From NCBI GenBank assembly GCA_023151335.1, contig JAKLJF010000179.1, positions 1 to 8,703 of the forward strand: 8,703 nt of DNA, written 5' to 3'. This document shows positions 1 through 7,964 of this stretch, piece after piece. The position numbers were made by a program, and so were the translations under genes. This DNA is from Thermoanaerobaculia bacterium. GTDB lineage: Bacteria > Bacteroidota > Bacteroidia > Chitinophagales > Saprospiraceae. Position 1 is the stretch's first letter, and every line of letters starts with the position of its first letter. The notes beneath the pieces are model-generated. The model made no database searches. It was not told the DNA's origin and saw only the letters and a program-made list of their open reading frames with translations.

Positions 1-3000
1 CCGTTCCGCCCGCCGCTCCATGTTCCACAACCCGTTGCCCCGTTTCACCTGCTCCACGTCGAAGCCGCGGCCGTTGTCGCGCACTTCGAGCGTGAGGCCG
101 CCGTTTTCGGCCCGCACGGTCACCCACACGCCGGAGGCGCCGCTGTACTTGGCCGCGTTGTTCACGGCTTCCTTGAACAACAGGTAAAAATCCTTGCGCT
201 GCTCCATGGGCAGGTTCAGCGCTGCCACCGCTTCGTCAGCCTCGAAATGTAAGGCTATTCCCTGGCTTTCGAGGATTTCCACGGCGAATTCTTTCATGCG
301 TCGCAGTACGTTGGCCATGTTGTCGTTGCGCGGGTTGACGCTCCACACGATGTCGCTCATGGCTTCCATCACCTGCCGGGCGCGCTCGCCGATGGCGCCG
401 AAGCGGGCCCGGTCGATGTCTTGTTGCAGGTTGCGTAGCGCCGCCTCGCTGAGGATGCTGATGCTGCTGAGGGTGCTGCCCATTTCGTCGTGCAGGTCGC
501 GGGCGATGCGCAGGCGGAGCTTTTCCTGTTCGAGGCGCTGAAGTTCGCGGTAGCGGAAGATGGCGTAGACGAGGGCGGCAAACACCCCCGCGCACAACGT
601 CCAGAACCAGGTTGTGCGGTAAAAAGGCGGTAAAACACGGAGTGGCAGTTCTGCCAGCAGCCCGGTATCGGTTCCATCCGGCGCAATGGCCTTCAGGGCG
701 AAGCGATACCGGCCACCAGGCAGGCGGTTGAAGGTAAACGCGCGTTCCCCGCGGGTGTCGCTCCAGGGGTCGTCATTTTGCAGGCGGTAAAGCAACCGGG
801 TTTGTTCCGGCGCGGTAAAGCCCAGCAAACCCGTTTCGATCGTAAATACTTCCTGATCGGGCTGCAGCGATATTTCCGTGTAAAGGCGCAGACCGGCTTG
901 CCGGGCGGGTTCCGGCAAAGACATGGCCTGGTCGTAAACCCGGAAACCTGTAATCATCGGACTCGCGGCAGGAGGGAACAGGTTGATTTTTTCCGGGTGG
1001 AAATGCAGGTCGTCGCCCAGCCAAATTTGCCCGTCACTGCTTTTAAACAACGGCAGATGGGCATGTATCTCAACAGCCATACCTTCCTTTTCATCAAATT
1101 TTTTTGCGATGCCCCGGACAGGATCGTAACAATACAATCCTTTAAAAGTCGACAACCACAAACGCCCCCGGGTATCCGTTACGATTTGCATCACCTCGTC
1201 GGAAATACCTGTTACCCGTTCAAAAGCGGAATCGGGCGGCATCCCGGGCAGGTAGCGGCACAGTCCGCCCTCGGTGCCTACCCAAATGTTTCCCGACAAA
1301 TCCCGGTCTATACAATTCACCATCAGGCCATTGATGCTGTGACTGTTATTGGGTTTGGATTCATATAAAAAACGCGTTTGTGCCCGCTTGTCCCACACTT
1401 CCAATCCCGTACCGTTTTCTCCCAAAAAAACCTTTCCGTTTTCATCAGCAAAAATGCTGAACAAAAAAAGGTTGTATTCCCGGCGGGTATCGCGGCATAC
1501 CGGCAGCTCCGGCGGTCGCCGGAATTCGCCGGTTTTCGGGTCATACCGGACCAGGCCGGTACCGAAAGTTGCCATCCATAATTTCCCCTCCTCATCCGCC
1601 GTGATCCGGCGGGGCCAAAGCCGGCCCGTCCGTACACCGGGAGCATTGGCCACCGGCAAATCTGGAAAACGCAAGCGCAGGGTATTTGGATCCAGCCATC
1701 CGATACCCCGGTTGAGCAATACCCAGACACGCCCGCCGGGCGCCACGAAAATCTGATGCACGGAAGGGAAGTCGTTGGCCCGGAAGGGCAGGCGCTGCGC
1801 CGCCCGGCGCCGTTTTCCGGTTTTGGGATGCCAGGCGATGATCCGGAAAAAATTGTCGGTATCCCAGGAGGCAAAGAACAACTCGCCGGTGGGCGGGTAC
1901 TCCGCTATGGCCTGGGCGTCGAAACCGGGCGGCAGGGGCGAACGAACCGGAAACTGTTGCCGGTAAGGATCCAGCCGGCTGAGCCCGCGGCTGACGCCGA
2001 ACCAGCAGGTACCGTCGCGGTCGCGGTAAATGGCCTTGTGCCTGCCTTCCTGACTACCGCCCGGCCTGCCGGGCGCCGGTTCCAGCGCAACATACCGCCC
2101 GTTCGCAATATTCAGGAAGGCTAAGCCCGTACTCTGTCCCAGCCAAAATATCGTATCGTTAAGCGGTTGAATAGACAATATCTGAGCGTTCTCCGCCTTG
2201 TTGCCCGTGAGCGCGCGGTCGTCGATAATTTGCTTCCACTCCCGGCCGGCCACTGAAAACTGCAATAAGCCTATACCAAGGCTGCCGATCCAAAACATCC
2301 GTTTTTTCAGATCAAAAAAACAATTGCTCTGATCGCCCCCCCAGCGGTTCTGAATATTCAGGTGCGCTCCGGGCGCGTACAGCAGAGCGGCCTTCCGGAC
2401 GACATCGATGTGGAGCAGGGCCGAGCGGCCGGGCGTATCTTTTTTATCGTGCATTGTTGCCGCGGCCCATAAGGATCCGTCCGCCTCTTGCGCGAGATAA
2501 AAAAAGCAATCGAAAAACGAATCTGATAAATCCGCCCCGGTATATCCGTCCCGCATTCCGGCAAATAAAAAAGGAACAATGCTGTCGTGCCGGGGTTCAT
2601 AATATGCCAGTCCCGAGCGCGCCGTACCCACCCAGATACGCCCGTTACTGCCTTCCTGCAAACACCAGATGCCATCCTGAATGCGCTGGGGGACGTATTG
2701 AAATCGTTCGCGCGCGGGATTGAACCGGACCACGCCGGTTTGGGTAGCCAGCCACAACATGCCGTTGCGATCCTCGATGATGTCGCGGATATCATTGTCG
2801 GGCAGGGAGGCGGGGTTGTCAGGATCGTTGATATAGGGTTTAAAATGAAGGCCGTCGAAGCGCAGCAGACCTTTGTTTTTTACCGCGCACCAGAGATAAC
2901 CGCGGTGATCCTGAACTATGGCGGTGACTTCGCCGGGTACGCCTTGTGCGGCGCCGAAATGTTCGAAAAAGGTGTGTGGCGGTTCGAACGCGGCCGGTTT

Positions 3001-3102
3001 GACTGTCTGCCGTGGCGCATTGCGCTGCGACGGCGCCTGAGCCGGCAGCAAACAGGGGATAAATCCGGAAATAACAAGGACAAGGGCCAGGGGAATTTTC
3101 AT
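1..3102 (-). CDS. Propeller-type two-component sensor histidine kinase (partial, C-terminus beyond left edge)
   Basis: Translating from the ATG at 3102 gives 1034 codons with no stop, so the gene runs off the left edge. Residues 1-22 are a signal peptide ending in LLPAQA. About 40-730 is a beta-propeller of two-component-regulator repeats, e.g. GMLWLATQTGVVRFNP (114-129), GRIWVGT (154-160), GNIWVGT (604-610) and GRLWLST (near 649). A Y_Y_Y-like beta domain (about 745-825) and one transmembrane helix (about 832-852) follow. The cytoplasmic kinase is of the HisKA_3 type: H-box RDLHDEMGS with phospho-acceptor His871, N-box with NN at 981-982, G1 box DNGRG at 1009-1013, and G2 box GNGLWNM at 1022-1028. 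Only a short kinase tail should be missing. In this family the periplasmic propeller is thought to sense a ligand, often a glycan, and the kinase to phosphorylate a response regulator, commonly NarL/LuxR type; no regulator is visible here. Third-position GC is clearly higher in the kinase part than in parts of the propeller. Architecture is confident; the ligand is unknown. Confidence 0.93.
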   Translation of the reverse strand, partial: MKIPLALVLVISGFIPCLLPAQAPSQRNAPRQTVKPAAFEPPHTFFEHFGAAQGVPGEVTAIVQDHRGYLWCAVKNKGLLRFDGLHFKPYINDPDNPASLPDNDIRDIIEDRNGMLWLATQTGVVRFNPARERFQYVPQRIQDGIWCLQEGSNGRIWVGTARSGLAYYEPRHDSIVPFLFAGMRDGYTGADLSDSFFDCFFYLAQEADGSLWAAATMHDKKDTPGRSALLHIDVVRKAALLYAPGAHLNIQNRWGGDQSNCFFDLKKRMFWIGSLGIGLLQFSVAGREWKQIIDDRALTGNKAENAQILSIQPLNDTIFWLGQSTGLAFLNIANGRYVALEPAPGRPGGSQEGRHKAIYRDRDGTCWFGVSRGLSRLDPYRQQFPVRSPLPPGFDAQAIAEYPPTGELFFASWDTDNFFRIIAWHPKTGKRRRAAQRLPFRANDFPSVHQIFVAPGGRVWVLLNRGIGWLDPNTLRLRFPDLPVANAPGVRTGRLWPRRITADEEGKLWMATFGTGLVRYDPKTGEFRRPPELPVCRDTRREYNLFLFSIFADENGKVFLGENGTGLEVWDKRAQTRFLYESKPNNSHSINGLMVNCIDRDLSGNIWVGTEGGLCRYLPGMPPDSAFERVTGISDEVMQIVTDTRGRLWLSTFKGLYCYDPVRGIAKKFDEKEGMAVEIHAHLPLFKSSDGQIWLGDDLHFHPEKINLFPPAASPMITGFRVYDQAMSLPEPARQAGLRLYTEISLQPDQEVFTIETGLLGFTAPEQTRLLYRLQNDDPWSDTRGERAFTFNRLPGGRYRFALKAIAPDGTDTGLLAELPLRVLPPFYRTTWFWTLCAGVFAALVYAIFRYRELQRLEQEKLRLRIARDLHDEMGSTLSSISILSEAALRNLQQDIDRARFGAIGERARQVMEAMSDIVWSVNPRNDNMANVLRRMKEFAVEILESQGIALHFEADEAVAALNLPMEQRKDFYLLFKEAVNNAAKYSGASGVWVTVRAENGGLTLEVRDNGRGFDVEQVKRGNGLWNMERRAER

Positions 3103-3187
3103 CGCGGTTATTTTTTGGCCCTGTAAAAATGAACAAAGGGTGAAACATTTCCAAACCGCGGCCTGCCGTCAAGTCAGAAAAATGTAG

Positions 3188-3343
3188 TTATGCCTGTCTC
3201 TGGTCATTATCATCCGGTTTATAAAAACCGGCTATTTCGTTCTGTTCGAACCCAAATCTTCGGAGGAAATCCCCTGGGAAGAAAGGATCGCTTGGGTAGT
3301 AAAGGATTACGAAGGAAAACAAATTACGCTGGTGAAACTTTAG
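3188..3343 (+). pseudogene. Possible 3' remnant of a plus-strand gene (about 50 codons, no start)
   Basis: In the AT-richer gap between the two minus-strand genes, the plus-strand frame after the TAG at 3185-3187 stays open to the TAG at 3341-3343. It has no ATG, GTG or TTG start. Its last 40 or so codons read like a real protein end: TGYFVLFEPKSSEEIPWEER, followed by IAWVVKDYEGKQITLVKL, with charged turns and alternating hydrophobic residues that suggest a beta-hairpin. I do not recognise the family. It may be the end of a gene that was deleted or overwritten, or simply a chance open frame; the frame length alone is not significant. It points toward the stop of the EAD11-like gene. Confidence 0.25.
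3214..3231. repeat. Perfect inverted repeat, 7-bp stem and 4-base loop
   Basis: CCGGTTT at 3214-3220 pairs exactly with AAACCGG at 3225-3231 around the loop ATAA. It lies downstream of the EAD11-like gene and 112 bp upstream of the kinase start. No run of T follows on either strand, so it is not a standard intrinsic terminator. It could be an operator-like site or a weak transcript-end hairpin for the EAD11-like gene, or it could be fortuitous. Confidence 0.35.
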
Positions 3344-3377
3344 GCCGGTGGAAAGAAATCAGGTATGCCCTGCCCCT

Positions 3378-4655
3378 TTATTTCAATTCCCCCCATAGCT
3401 GGATTTCTGAAGCGTTCGGGAGGAGACCGCCGTGCGTGTTTAAAATTTTAAATTTAAAATATTTAGCCGTGACCCTGGGAAAGGAGAATTCCTGGTAAGG
3501 TTTCTGTGGAAACAATATATTTTGCGTCTTGAATTTTCCGAGCGATTCAAATTGCCCGGTCGGCGAATCGTTTCCGGCGAAGAGCTCAAATTCGGCAATA
3601 TTGAAACCGCTTGTGCCGGTAATCAGGATGGAGAACTTATCGAAGGAGGCCTGACGATTGTCATTAAACGCGACGATCAGTTCATTGCCTATGGGAGCCC
3701 AATTCCGCTCCGATCCATCTATCAATTTTTCCATTTCGTCGCCTGAACCGGCCGCGAATATTCTGCCGTTCTCCGGCGCCAGCAAATTGATGCGTTTGCC
3801 CTTCATCTGCGCGTACGATTTGCCCGTCTGAATATTCGGGTCGATCTTTTTGGCCTCATCCAGATTTTCCCGCGCCTTTTCGGCATTGCCCAGCTGCTCG
3901 TAAGCGTAGGCAAGGTTTTGCCGCACGGTGGCTAAGGGCGCCTGTTCGGCCACTTTTTCAAAGTATTGCACCGCCGAGGCATAGTCTTTGTTTTTCATGG
4001 CGGCCATGCCCTCGTTGAGCCATTTTTCCACATCGGCCTTATTTTTCTCCAGCCGTTCGGCCACGCGGGTGTCCAGGTCGCCGCGCAGTTTCATCTCTTT
4101 GTGAATTTCCTGCAAGGAGATATAGGCAGCCGACTGCCCGTCGCGCAGCAGGTCGAAAGCGAAATAGCCGCCCGCCAGCAAGATCAGCAAACCCAGCGTC
4201 AGGCCGAAAAACTGCCCGCGCGCCAGGCCGGCAATCGTTTTTTTGGTGATCGTGTTGCCCGAGCCGATCACCACGTCGCGGCTGCCCTGCACCCGGATGT
4301 TGCTGCCGGCCAGGTCGGTCACATTGCCCCCTTTTAGCACGGCCGCTACCTGCTCGTTCAGGAACTGCTTTTGCAACCCCTCCAGCACGGCTTTCGGCGC
4401 CGAGGCCCCGCTTTCAATCTCGTCGAGCAGGCTCAGCGTCCCGGCGGTAATACGGTTGCGCACGCGTTCGGCCTCGTCGTAGGCGATGAGGCCGCGCTGG
4501 GCTTGTTGCTCGTTGTTGGCCCAGGAGGCTTGCAGCAGTTGAGCCGCCTGCCGCCACGCGGGATTTTGGGTTTCAGCCCAGGCGGCGAGTTGGGCGAGGG
4601 CCCCGGCGGTACGGGCGGAGGCGAGGAGGGAGCGGAGGGTGCGCAGATCAGTCAT
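3378..4655 (-). CDS. EAD11-like / transmembrane / TPR / discoidin-domain protein
   Basis: This is a 425-residue protein starting at the ATG at 4655; TAA is at 3378-3380. Residues 5-80 match my recollection of effector-associated domain 11: a helical region with the pattern RGLIAYDEAERVRNRI (54-69) followed by LLDEIE. Residues 110-139 are a Gly/Asn-rich linker (SNIRVQGSRDVVIGSGNTI) like the short beta-helical spacers often seen next to such adaptors. One transmembrane helix lies at about 148-169; the basic stretch before it (KKTIAGLARG) predicts a cytoplasmic N-terminus. No signal peptide is present. A probable helical or coiled-coil stretch (180-212) and TPR-like helices (213-275, with KDYASAVQYFEKV) follow. 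Residues 289-424 look like an F5/8 type C, galactose-binding-like beta-sandwich (MEKLIDG, FNIAEFELFAGNDSP, TAKYFKFKIL, ASEIQLWGEL). EADs act as adaptors that recruit effectors carrying the same domain; no such partner is visible here. Inference: outside binding by the discoidin domain is relayed to a cytoplasmic EAD-dependent effector. Confidence 0.88.
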   Translation of the reverse strand: MTDLRTLRSLLASARTAGALAQLAAWAETQNPAWRQAAQLLQASWANNEQQAQRGLIAYDEAERVRNRITAGTLSLLDEIESGASAPKAVLEGLQKQFLNEQVAAVLKGGNVTDLAGSNIRVQGSRDVVIGSGNTITKKTIAGLARGQFFGLTLGLLILLAGGYFAFDLLRDGQSAAYISLQEIHKEMKLRGDLDTRVAERLEKNKADVEKWLNEGMAAMKNKDYASAVQYFEKVAEQAPLATVRQNLAYAYEQLGNAEKARENLDEAKKIDPNIQTGKSYAQMKGKRINLLAPENGRIFAAGSGDEMEKLIDGSERNWAPIGNELIVAFNDNRQASFDKFSILITGTSGFNIAEFELFAGNDSPTGQFESLGKFKTQNILFPQKPYQEFSFPRVTAKYFKFKILNTHGGLLPNASEIQLWGELK

Positions 4656-4672
4656 TTTTTATAAGGTTTGAA

Positions 4673-4680
4673 CAATTATA
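4673..4680 (-). promoter_or_regulatory. Possible Bacteroidota-type -7 element for the EAD11-like gene
   Basis: On the minus strand the 61-bp gap reads TATAATTG, matching 5 of the 6 fixed bases of the phylum's TAnnTTTG -7 element, and ends 17 bases before the ATG at 4655. There is no good TTTG -33 box; the nearest weak candidate is TTCG, 18 bases upstream. The leader is AT-rich with no Shine-Dalgarno-like sequence, as is usual in this phylum. The site would allow expression independent of the upstream hydrolase gene. Confidence 0.22.
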
Positions 4681-4716
4681 TCTTTTGCGATGAACAACCG
4701 AAGTATATCTAATTCG

Positions 4717-7700
4717 CTATCGAATAACTACGAACCGGGCCGCCGGAATACCGCGGTCATGGGTATGTATAAAATACAACCCGTCCGGCAGCGCGGAGGT
4801 GTCGAGGGTGAAGTCGGCTGCATTGTCCGCGGTATTGGCTTCTTTCACCATCACCACTCTGCCGGCGTTATCCGTAATGTAAATCCGCAGATTGGAGGCG
4901 ACCGTACCGGCAATGGCCACCTGTACCCCGGCGCCGGCCGGATTCGGGTACACTGTTACGGTCGCAACGGGGCCTGCCGGTAAAGCGGCGGAAGTAACGG
5001 CGCACAACCCGGGATCGGGTATATTATCCAGCAGCGCCTGGTATTTGGGCGCCGTAACCATATAAGGCGGCTGCACGTCGATGTCGTTCAGTACGCCCCA
5101 GGAACCGAAAACGCTTTCCTGCGGGTAGGCCAGGCTAAAGTTCATGGCCAGCCGGCAGCCCCATGCGCGGATAGAGTCGAATACCTGGTTGTACATGTCG
5201 TACATAGCCGTCGAGTATTGTGCATCCCATAAAGCCTGCTGATAGGGATATGGAATACCGAATGAGTTTCCCACGAAATGCTGACCGCCTTCGTAGGTAA
5301 TCACTTCTTTACCGAACAGTTTTACCTGATTGTAATCCTGCCGCAGTGCCGGCAGAATGCCTTGCCAGCTATGTTGCGCATTAGCCATGACATCCTGCAC
5401 GGTGGAGCCGGCGCCGAGTACCGGAACGCCCGTATTACCGTGCTCCAGGCCGAAATAATGCGTCGGCGCGGCATAATCCCATTCTTCGGGGTGCAGTTGC
5501 GACAGGATTTGTTCGTTCAGGTAATTGTACGTGGCCTGCATGCCCAGCACGCGTTTCACCCGGCCGCGCGCCGCACCGAAAACGTCGTGCCAGGTACGGA
5601 AAACATTTTTAGCCTTTTCGGAATATGCCCTGCCGTAGTTCAGGTGCGTGGGGCGGGTATTTTCGTTGTGATGGGCCTGCGGAAAAATCCAGTTCCACAC
5701 TTCGTTGCTGTATTCCAGGTAAATGGTCAGAGCGGGGTCCAATTGATCCCGGAAAAGGGTGGCCATTTGAATGACATAATCCTGGTCGGCGGTATGGGGT
5801 ACGCAGATCCAGGCATCTTTTTTTGTCTGGTTGGCCAATTGGATCATGATCTCGTAGGGTACTCCGCCGGCAGTGGAATAGGTAAACCAGGAAGTTTTAC
5901 CGCGATCCTGCCAGGCGCCGGCGGGGCCGCGGTTCGTGGCGCCCCAGTCCATGAACCGCAGCGCGGTGAAAGGCGCTATTTTTTCCAAAAAACCCGGATA
6001 AAAGGGATCGTTCAGCAGGTCGGCCGACTCGTCGGTCAGGCGCAGGAGGCGAATGTTGCGTACGCGGTTGCCGGCATCAGAAGAAAGAATACTCAGGCCG
6101 TAATTGGCCTGGTTGGTGTTGATGCTGAATTGCAGGCGGCCGGGCGTGTTGCCGCTCACTGTGGCCGGCCCGTCGATTTGTATGGCGCCGTTGCCGTCGT
6201 ACAGGACGACGTATTGCTGACCGGTTTGCAGGTTGGTACCCGTGGGACTTTCCGATGAGATCACGTAGCGCACCAGGGTATTGTCGCCCGCCGAGGTACT
6301 TTGCGGAACGTGTGTCGGGTAGCCTTCGGCGTCGAACGTTATTTCGTCCGCGACCTCCGACGACCAGCAGAAACAGTCGGGCGTATAGGCGAGCGGGTCG
6401 GCACGGACGTGTTTGAACAGGTTACGCATGGGCCTTTCCACACCCCAGTCGGCAAAACCCGACATGTTGGTGCCGATCTCCATATCGCAGATATGCGGTT
6501 GCCAGCCGGCACAGGTGGTACTATCTACGGAGATGTGCAATTGAAACGTATCCCGGCACAACCCTTCTGCCGCGCTGAAAGTGTATATGCCGGGCGCCAG
6601 CTGGTGAAATTCGTTTCCGTTGGTAGCCGGCACAGGCGTCCCGTTGCCGTCGTGCAGGGTCATCGTTGCCGGCGCGTTGTTGACGCGAATAGCGCCGTCG
6701 TTGGTCTGGCAGCCGGCCATACGAAGCACCGTAAACGAGGTCTGACAGGGAATATTTCCGTGTGCATCCAGCGCGGTAATCTCCTGGAACACCGTATGCT
6801 GCAAACCCAGGTTATCCGTCACGGTAAGAGAGGCGATCATGGTTCCCGGAACCGATTGGTAGCTGTGCGACACTTGCTGGCCGGTCGCTTGCGGCGAGCC
6901 GTCGCCGAAATCCCACGTATACGTCAGGGGTTCTCCTTCCGGATCGGTAGAACCGCCGCCGTCGAAATGAACCGTCAGGGGCATCTGACCCGCCGTTAGC
7001 GGACCGGCCGTGATATGCGCCAGGGGCGGCAGGTTGACCGAGACGCTGTTGTCCGGGGCCACGCAGGCGTAGCGGGTTGCCAACCGCAATTCATCCGCGG
7101 CGCCACTGCCGGCATTGTTGCCCAAATACAAGGCTATACTGCGTATGACATTGGCCGTGCCGGCGTTTTGGCTCAGTGTGGGCAGGGCGGGTTCGTTGTC
7201 GCCGAGCGTTGCCGGGTCGAGAAAAAGCGCGACGCCGGTATTGCCGGGGTTAAAAATCAGGCGCAGCACGGCAAAAACCGGCACGCCCGGCGCCAGCGCG
7301 ACGCCGGTGGGGAAATAGTCGCCGTTCAAACGCAGCGTCCATCGGCGCTGGCCCGCCACGTCGGAATTGGCGCCGAAATACCCCACCGCGATGTGTTGGG
7401 CGGCGCAGCCGACACACCAGGGGACATTCCCGTCGTTGTGCAGGTCCGCGAACACCTGTTCGTCGTTGTTTTCGTCTTTGCGCAACAGCAGGCTTACCCA
7501 AAGCGTATCGCCCGTGCGGGTGCCGATGCCGTCTTCCTGGGGGGCTACATAATCCGCGAAGGGCCCGTCGGCGGCCGTTTGCAAACGCCGGCCCGCCGTC
7601 AGAAAAGCGCGCCCGCCCGAGGCGTAACGGCCGGCCGTTCGCAGCGCGCCGAAGGCCAGTGAGCCGGGGCCGACATTCACCTGGTAGCCCGGAACGGCTT

Positions 7701-7872
7701 TATCCGCGTTTTGAACCGTCCAGACGGCGCGCCAGCCCGTGCCGCCGTCACCGCCGTCGAGCGGGGCGGCGGCCTGGTAGTCAAATGCTTCGTAGGCAAG
7801 GTAGAGGCAGGTTTGGGCGGGCAGGTGGAGGCAGGAAAGGAGGAGAAAGGTGAAAAATATGCGCTGTTTCAT
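4717..7872 (-). CDS. Secreted PKD-containing clan GH-A-like glycoside hydrolase with T9SS sorting domain
   Basis: I start this gene at the ATG at 7872 (1051 residues) because it opens directly with a signal peptide, MKQRIFFTFLLLSCLHLPAQ. An in-frame TTG at 7881 would add three residues and is less likely. Residues 24-270 form a beta-rich region with the GGDGGTGWRAVW signature common in secreted jelly-roll/lectin-like domains. A PKD domain follows at about 286-368 (YTWDFGDGS). A small Cys-containing beta domain (375-455) leads to a hydrolase-like region (about 464-950), interrupted by a beta-sandwich-like segment near 520-612. FMDWGATN (640-647) and IYLEYSNEVWNW carry Asn723-Glu724, the NE pair typical of the clan GH-A acid/base; ITYEGGQHF carries Glu861, a candidate nucleophile. 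The C-terminus (about 970-1051, with YPNP at 975-978 and DGLYFIHT) is a type A T9SS sorting domain, so the protein should be exported across the outer membrane and released or anchored. The substrate is probably a polysaccharide but cannot be told from sequence. Confidence 0.9.
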   Translation of the reverse strand: MKQRIFFTFLLLSCLHLPAQTCLYLAYEAFDYQAAAPLDGGDGGTGWRAVWTVQNADKAVPGYQVNVGPGSLAFGALRTAGRYASGGRAFLTAGRRLQTAADGPFADYVAPQEDGIGTRTGDTLWVSLLLRKDENNDEQVFADLHNDGNVPWCVGCAAQHIAVGYFGANSDVAGQRRWTLRLNGDYFPTGVALAPGVPVFAVLRLIFNPGNTGVALFLDPATLGDNEPALPTLSQNAGTANVIRSIALYLGNNAGSGAADELRLATRYACVAPDNSVSVNLPPLAHITAGPLTAGQMPLTVHFDGGGSTDPEGEPLTYTWDFGDGSPQATGQQVSHSYQSVPGTMIASLTVTDNLGLQHTVFQEITALDAHGNIPCQTSFTVLRMAGCQTNDGAIRVNNAPATMTLHDGNGTPVPATNGNEFHQLAPGIYTFSAAEGLCRDTFQLHISVDSTTCAGWQPHICDMEIGTNMSGFADWGVERPMRNLFKHVRADPLAYTPDCFCWSSEVADEITFDAEGYPTHVPQSTSAGDNTLVRYVISSESPTGTNLQTGQQYVVLYDGNGAIQIDGPATVSGNTPGRLQFSINTNQANYGLSILSSDAGNRVRNIRLLRLTDESADLLNDPFYPGFLEKIAPFTALRFMDWGATNRGPAGAWQDRGKTSWFTYSTAGGVPYEIMIQLANQTKKDAWICVPHTADQDYVIQMATLFRDQLDPALTIYLEYSNEVWNWIFPQAHHNENTRPTHLNYGRAYSEKAKNVFRTWHDVFGAARGRVKRVLGMQATYNYLNEQILSQLHPEEWDYAAPTHYFGLEHGNTGVPVLGAGSTVQDVMANAQHSWQGILPALRQDYNQVKLFGKEVITYEGGQHFVGNSFGIPYPYQQALWDAQYSTAMYDMYNQVFDSIRAWGCRLAMNFSLAYPQESVFGSWGVLNDIDVQPPYMVTAPKYQALLDNIPDPGLCAVTSAALPAGPVATVTVYPNPAGAGVQVAIAGTVASNLRIYITDNAGRVVMVKEANTADNAADFTLDTSALPDGLYFIHTHDRGIPAARFVVIR

Positions 7873-7964
7873 ATTGGTCAATTTATCGGTTGATGCCCTG
7901 CAAAAGAATTAAAATTCAATACGATCACTGGTCGGAAGCGGAGAGACTGGAGCAACTTGGCCGT

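Noticed and set aside
194..541. Plus-strand open frame of 115 codons rich in Ser, Arg and Met
   Set aside because: It is antisense to the H-box and N-box part of the kinase; its composition is that of a shadow frame.
3121..3190. Possible TTTG / TAnnTTTG promoter for the kinase on the minus strand
   Set aside because: TTTG motifs and a TACATTTT-like element occur, but none has a matching partner box at suitable spacing, so no site is called.
3436..3470. AT-rich near-palindromic run (TTTAAAATTTTAAATTTAAA) as a regulatory or attachment site
   Set aside because: It is explained by the codons for Lys, Phe, Tyr, Ile and Leu in the last strands of the discoidin domain (KYFKFKIL).
3190..3498. Plus-strand frame of 102 codons with an ATG in the gap, running into the EAD11-like gene
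   Set aside because: Its translation is basic and unstructured, and it overlaps the conserved discoidin end antisense. The neighbouring frame ending at 3343 looks more protein-like.
4712..4725. Small palindrome ATTCG-CTAT-CGAAT over the hydrolase stop codon as a terminator
   Set aside because: The stem is only 5 bp and AT-rich with no T-run after it on the minus strand; too weak to call.
5278..7662. Long plus-strand open frames (5278-6258, 6301-6999, 7015-7662) opposite the hydrolase gene
   Set aside because: They lie entirely antisense to a gene with clear domains and have low-complexity, Arg/Gly/Val-rich translations with no recognisable motif. They are mirror frames caused by high GC.
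7870..7881. TTG at 7881 as the start of the hydrolase
   Set aside because: The ATG at 7872 begins a standard signal peptide directly; three extra residues from a rare start are unnecessary.
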